NCBI GenBank assembly: GCA_009602725.1
Contig: WELB01000027.1
Coordinates: 506,666 to 531,394 of the forward strand
Direction of reading: 5' to 3'
Length of the DNA: 24,729 nucleotides
Source: Spirogloea muscicola
Taxonomy: Eukaryota; Streptophyta; Zygnematophyceae; Spirogloeales; Spirogloeaceae
The position numbers and the translations under genes were made by a program. The notes beneath the pieces are model-generated. The model was not told the DNA's origin, did no database searches, and saw only the letters and a list, made by a program, of their open reading frames with translations. How positions within the stretch are numbered: position 1 is the stretch's first letter; each line of letters begins with the position of its first letter. Shown here one piece after another: positions 21,101-24,729 of the stretch.

Positions 21101-22658
21101 GGGCGGATTTGTTAAGGAGTACATTGAAGCTTCAAAGCCAGCATTCTCCATCGGAGAGTACTGGGACAGCCTCGCCTATGAGGGAGGGAATGTATGCTAC
21201 AATCAAGGTCAGTGCAGTCTTAACCTGCTTATGAGAATGTAGCAAGAAATATCCTCAATAAAAAGGTCTACATTCCCACTCTTTTCGCAATTTCAATAGT
21301 GGAGAACTCCAAGGCGTCAGTCAAATTGTCATCTGTGGTTGATCGCTACAAAGCACGAGCCTGGAGATTGAGGTTACAAGTTTATCCGGGTATAAGAATG
21401 ACGCATGGCATGTCATTCATAGAAAGAGCATGCAATCAACTTCATGCTGCAGTCACCACTCTCCACTGTTGCTAGCTCACAACACGGTAAGTGTGCACTT
21501 CACAGATGCACATCGGCAACGAATTATTAACTGGGTGAATGCTACGGGTGGGACTTCGTCTGCTTTTGACGTCACAACCAAGGTACTCGCCTGCCCAGGT
21601 TGGCTACAGTTGCGCTGTGTTCTTGCCAAATCTTTCTGAATGCAATGGTAACATGGAAAATCTATCTCATGTTGGCCTTTCAGATCCATCCTATTTGACT
21701 ACTGGTGGTCATTAGTATGAGCAAGCCGACTGCAGGCAGGATATGCTTCCCATTCATATTGATCAGGACACTGTATCCTGAAGGCCTGTCTTATGCCATC
21801 TTCATTTTTAACACGTACGAGTCTTTGGCAGGGCATCCTACACTCTGCATTGCACAGCGAGTACTGGCGACTAATTGACCCCCAGGGTAAGCCCCCAGGG
21901 GTCATGGGATGGTGGCCGTCGCGGGCAGTCACATTCCTCGAGAACCACGACACAGGGTCCACGCAGGTCAATCTGACCTCCTTTGCGGCAATGTTTACTC
22001 TTGTATGAGTACTCATCAAACCACCATTCCGAGCTCTCCAGACAAAGGTGCTCAATACAATATACTTTGTGTTTGCCACTTCTTACAGGGTCACTGGCCA
22101 TTCCCGCGCGACAAGTTGCTGCAAGGCTATGCGTACATTCTCACACATCCTGGAACGGTATGCCACGCACTAGCTCTCAAAGCAAGCACTTGGCATTGAG
22201 CATGAGCCTTGCAGTTCCTCTTTCATGGCATGCCTGAGGAGTATTTGCAGGAAGACCTTCACAATTGTCGCTTCCTTACCACTCGTTGTTTTGAATGTAT
22301 TGTTGTGGCGACATCAGATGCACTTGATATGTGGAGCTTGTGTAGGTCTTGCTACGGTGTTGACATGTGCTCGGCCATGATGCAGCCTGTGATCTTCTAC
22401 GATCACTTCTATGACTTTGGCCTCCACGATCAAATTGCGGAGCTCGTTGCTGTGCGGAACCGGACAGGCGTTCACTGCCGCAGCTCAGTCATGATCTTCC
22501 ACGCCGTTGCTGAGGGCTATGTCGCACTAGTGGGCGATTCTCTCACCGTTAAGCTTGGACCCCTGGACTGGAATCCGTCTAAGCAGGACAACCTGATTGG
22601 CCAGTGGAACCGGGTTATAGATTACGGGGCTGACTACCAAGTGTGGGAGAAGGCCTAA
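15110..22658 (+). CDS. Plastid AMY3-like alpha-amylase (GH13) with long N-terminal coiled coil, 23 exons, complete
   Basis: The product should hydrolyse internal alpha-1,4 bonds of starch in the plastid. Exons: 15110-15156, 15490-15592, 15776-16004, 16322-16626, 16742-16918, 17117-17158, 17311-17362, 17556-17641, 17835-17933, 18079-18198, 18339-18614, 18802-18967, 19257-19288, 19496-19628, 19799-19896, 20090-20134, 20298-20403, 20707-20833, 21092-21207, 21506-21582, 21832-21966, 22089-22157, 22386-22658. Every phase joins, giving 970 residues. Residues 1 to about 45 form a basic, Ala/Ser-rich transit peptide ending [12 protein letters not shown]. About 80-450 are heptad-rich coiled coil ([20 protein letters not shown] and onwards). 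About 450-567 are a basic linker. The GH13 domain starts at [20 protein letters not shown] (568). Catalytic residues: D745 (GWRLDFAK), E770 (SIGEYWD), D852 (ENHDTGS); metal-site region DVVLNHR (659-665). The domain is closest to AMY3, but I see no CBM45 modules. Weakest junctions: the acceptors at 16742 and 17835. Confidence 0.9.
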
Positions 22659-23580
22659 GACTTGAAATGTCAGTACAAGCTCCCTGAGGCTCCAGCAAAG
22701 CTGCCTTGCTATTGGCCTCGCAAATGCTCGGCTTCACCCCAAGTGAAGCTAGCAGCTGATCAGGCTGTTCCCTACAGACAGTGTACATCACGTGTGGAAA
22801 CTTGAGCCAGTCCACTTCCCACATCTGCACATCTCAAACCCTCTGGCCTGATGAGCGCAAATCTGCTCTTGCTTGTGCTTGATTGTGCTCCCTGCTGTCT
22901 GTTTAGGGCATGGGCTACAGGTGCACTTGAAGCTCTGCATCAAGAAAGATGGACTTATGATAGTGCTCCTGACACATCATTAGCAAGCTGTAACAAACTC
23001 ACATCACTCAAAAGGATGTAAGGCCCAGAAATATCACGTAAGCCGAGCCCCTTTATACACGAGCATGCTTAGTCTCAGTGCCGGCCTATGCAGGAGGAGG
23101 AGCCCAGGTGCAACACCCCTGGGAAGCTTGCAGGAGTTGAGCAAGCCCATGTTAGCGAGGAATCTCCTGCATCCCAGCCAGATGTCTGCGAGTGGCCTAG
23201 TCACAATGACGTTAGCTGGAGAAGAGCCAGGTAGTTTGAGCAAGCACGACTTCTTCAGAGGCGACTCCATTCAAGCACCAAGGTCAGCGCAAGCAGTGCA
23301 GGTGGCCTGGCGTGCATCAGCTGCAACCGCCAGGTAGCGAGTATGAAAACGCCGACGCCGTCGTGGTCGGCGGACAAATGTGGAGCTAAGCATTGTACAC
23401 GGCGCTACATGCTGGTACTTCACCCAGGGCCGTAAGGCCGCTAGCACTTGGACAACACGGAGGCGTAGGACGCTTCCAACTCCGTTTACCACAGAACACT
23501 CTACTCTTGGGGCCTACAAGAGAGACTACTGGTCTACAGTGAAATGACAGGGGCTTCAGGCAGCCATACAGGAAAAGAAC

Positions 23581-23606
23581 GGGGAGAGAGAGAGAGGGGA
23601 GAGAGG
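23581..23606 (+). repeat. GA-rich simple repeat
   Basis: An almost pure (GA)/(GGGA) run downstream of the IDD-like stop codon, on the opposite strand to that gene. Confidence 0.85.
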
Positions 23607-23664
23607 AAGGCATGTGGGGGAAGGAGAAGGTGCTTATCAGGGGAATGGCGAGGACAGAGGGCTA

Positions 23665-23692
23665 TGCATATCCTCAAGTGCATATCCTCAAG
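23665..23692 (+). repeat. 14-bp tandem duplication
   Basis: TGCATATCCTCAAG is repeated twice head to tail with no mismatch. Confidence 0.9.
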
Positions 23693-23861
23693 CCGCAAGC
23701 ACTCTCCCTGCCCAAGTTGCCGCAAGGCCTTGCTCGTTGAAGTGGGTGGTGTGGCAAGCAAGGGGGGTCACACGGCCTCGAGCGCCACCATGGTGAGCAT
23801 TGTGGCGGCAGCCTCAAGATCCAAGGGACCTCAAGAGGGCGAGAGCGCCGCCCATGGTTGA

Positions 23862-24729
<868 letters not shown>

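Larger units (their letters stand above)
22659..23861. other. Intergenic interval between convergent genes
   Basis: It presumably includes the amylase 3' UTR and the 3' UTR of the minus-strand IDD-like gene. Only short reading frames without motifs occur. A GA-rich tract and a 14-bp tandem repeat are the only structures seen. Confidence 0.55.

Overview
The window is nuclear DNA from a eukaryote of the green lineage. Its genes are split by many short introns, mostly GT-AG with TGCAG-type acceptors, and its coding exons are GC-rich with GCC/CAG triplet tracts. Its products belong to plant families: SPINDLY, ankyrin-type acyl-CoA-binding protein, plastid AMY3-like alpha-amylase, Fra a 1-associated-like protein and an IDD-like C-terminus. 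A mitochondrial-type tRNA-Gly remnant of land-plant/charophyte type sits in one intron. I infer a streptophyte alga, possibly zygnematophyte; the species cannot be settled from sequence alone.

Layout. (1) 264-6838, plus strand: a 5'-partial SPINDLY (TPR O-fucosyltransferase) gene with 17 exons whose phases all join, one GC-AG intron and a C-terminal extension of about 135 residues. Its first exon(s) are not resolved in the GC-rich first 263 bases. (2) 6839-10900: an accessory, repeat-rich interval. It holds a minus-strand reading frame resembling the C-terminal endonuclease region of a non-LTR-type retroelement, a nearly identical 138-bp piece of that frame repeated 1193 bp away, and several shorter dispersed repeats. 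(3) 10901-13531, plus: an ankyrin-repeat acyl-CoA-binding protein (class II plant ACBP type) whose initiator exon is not visible; the retroelement piece abuts its first recognisable exon. (4) 14039-14905, minus: a small two-exon gene resembling Fra a 1/Mal d 1-associated proteins. (5) 15110-22658, plus: a complete 23-exon gene, predicted 970 residues, with a plastid transit peptide, a roughly 400-residue coiled coil and a full GH13 AMY3-like alpha-amylase domain. It diverges from gene 4 across about 200 bp. (6) 23862-24617, minus: a Gln/Ala-rich 3' coding part of a probable IDD-type (BIRD) zinc-finger regulator, cut off by a 112-nt A run at the window edge.

The genes do not form an operon. 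There are loose thematic links: SPY and IDD proteins both act around DELLA/GRAS signalling in land plants, and the amylase acts in plastid starch breakdown. I treat their proximity as coincidence. No CRISPR array, rRNA or prokaryotic operon was seen. The most noteworthy items are the coiled-coil amylase, the retroelement piece against the ACBP 5' end, the tRNA-Gly insertion in SPY, the GC-AG intron, a long foldback in SPY intron 2 and the terminal A run.
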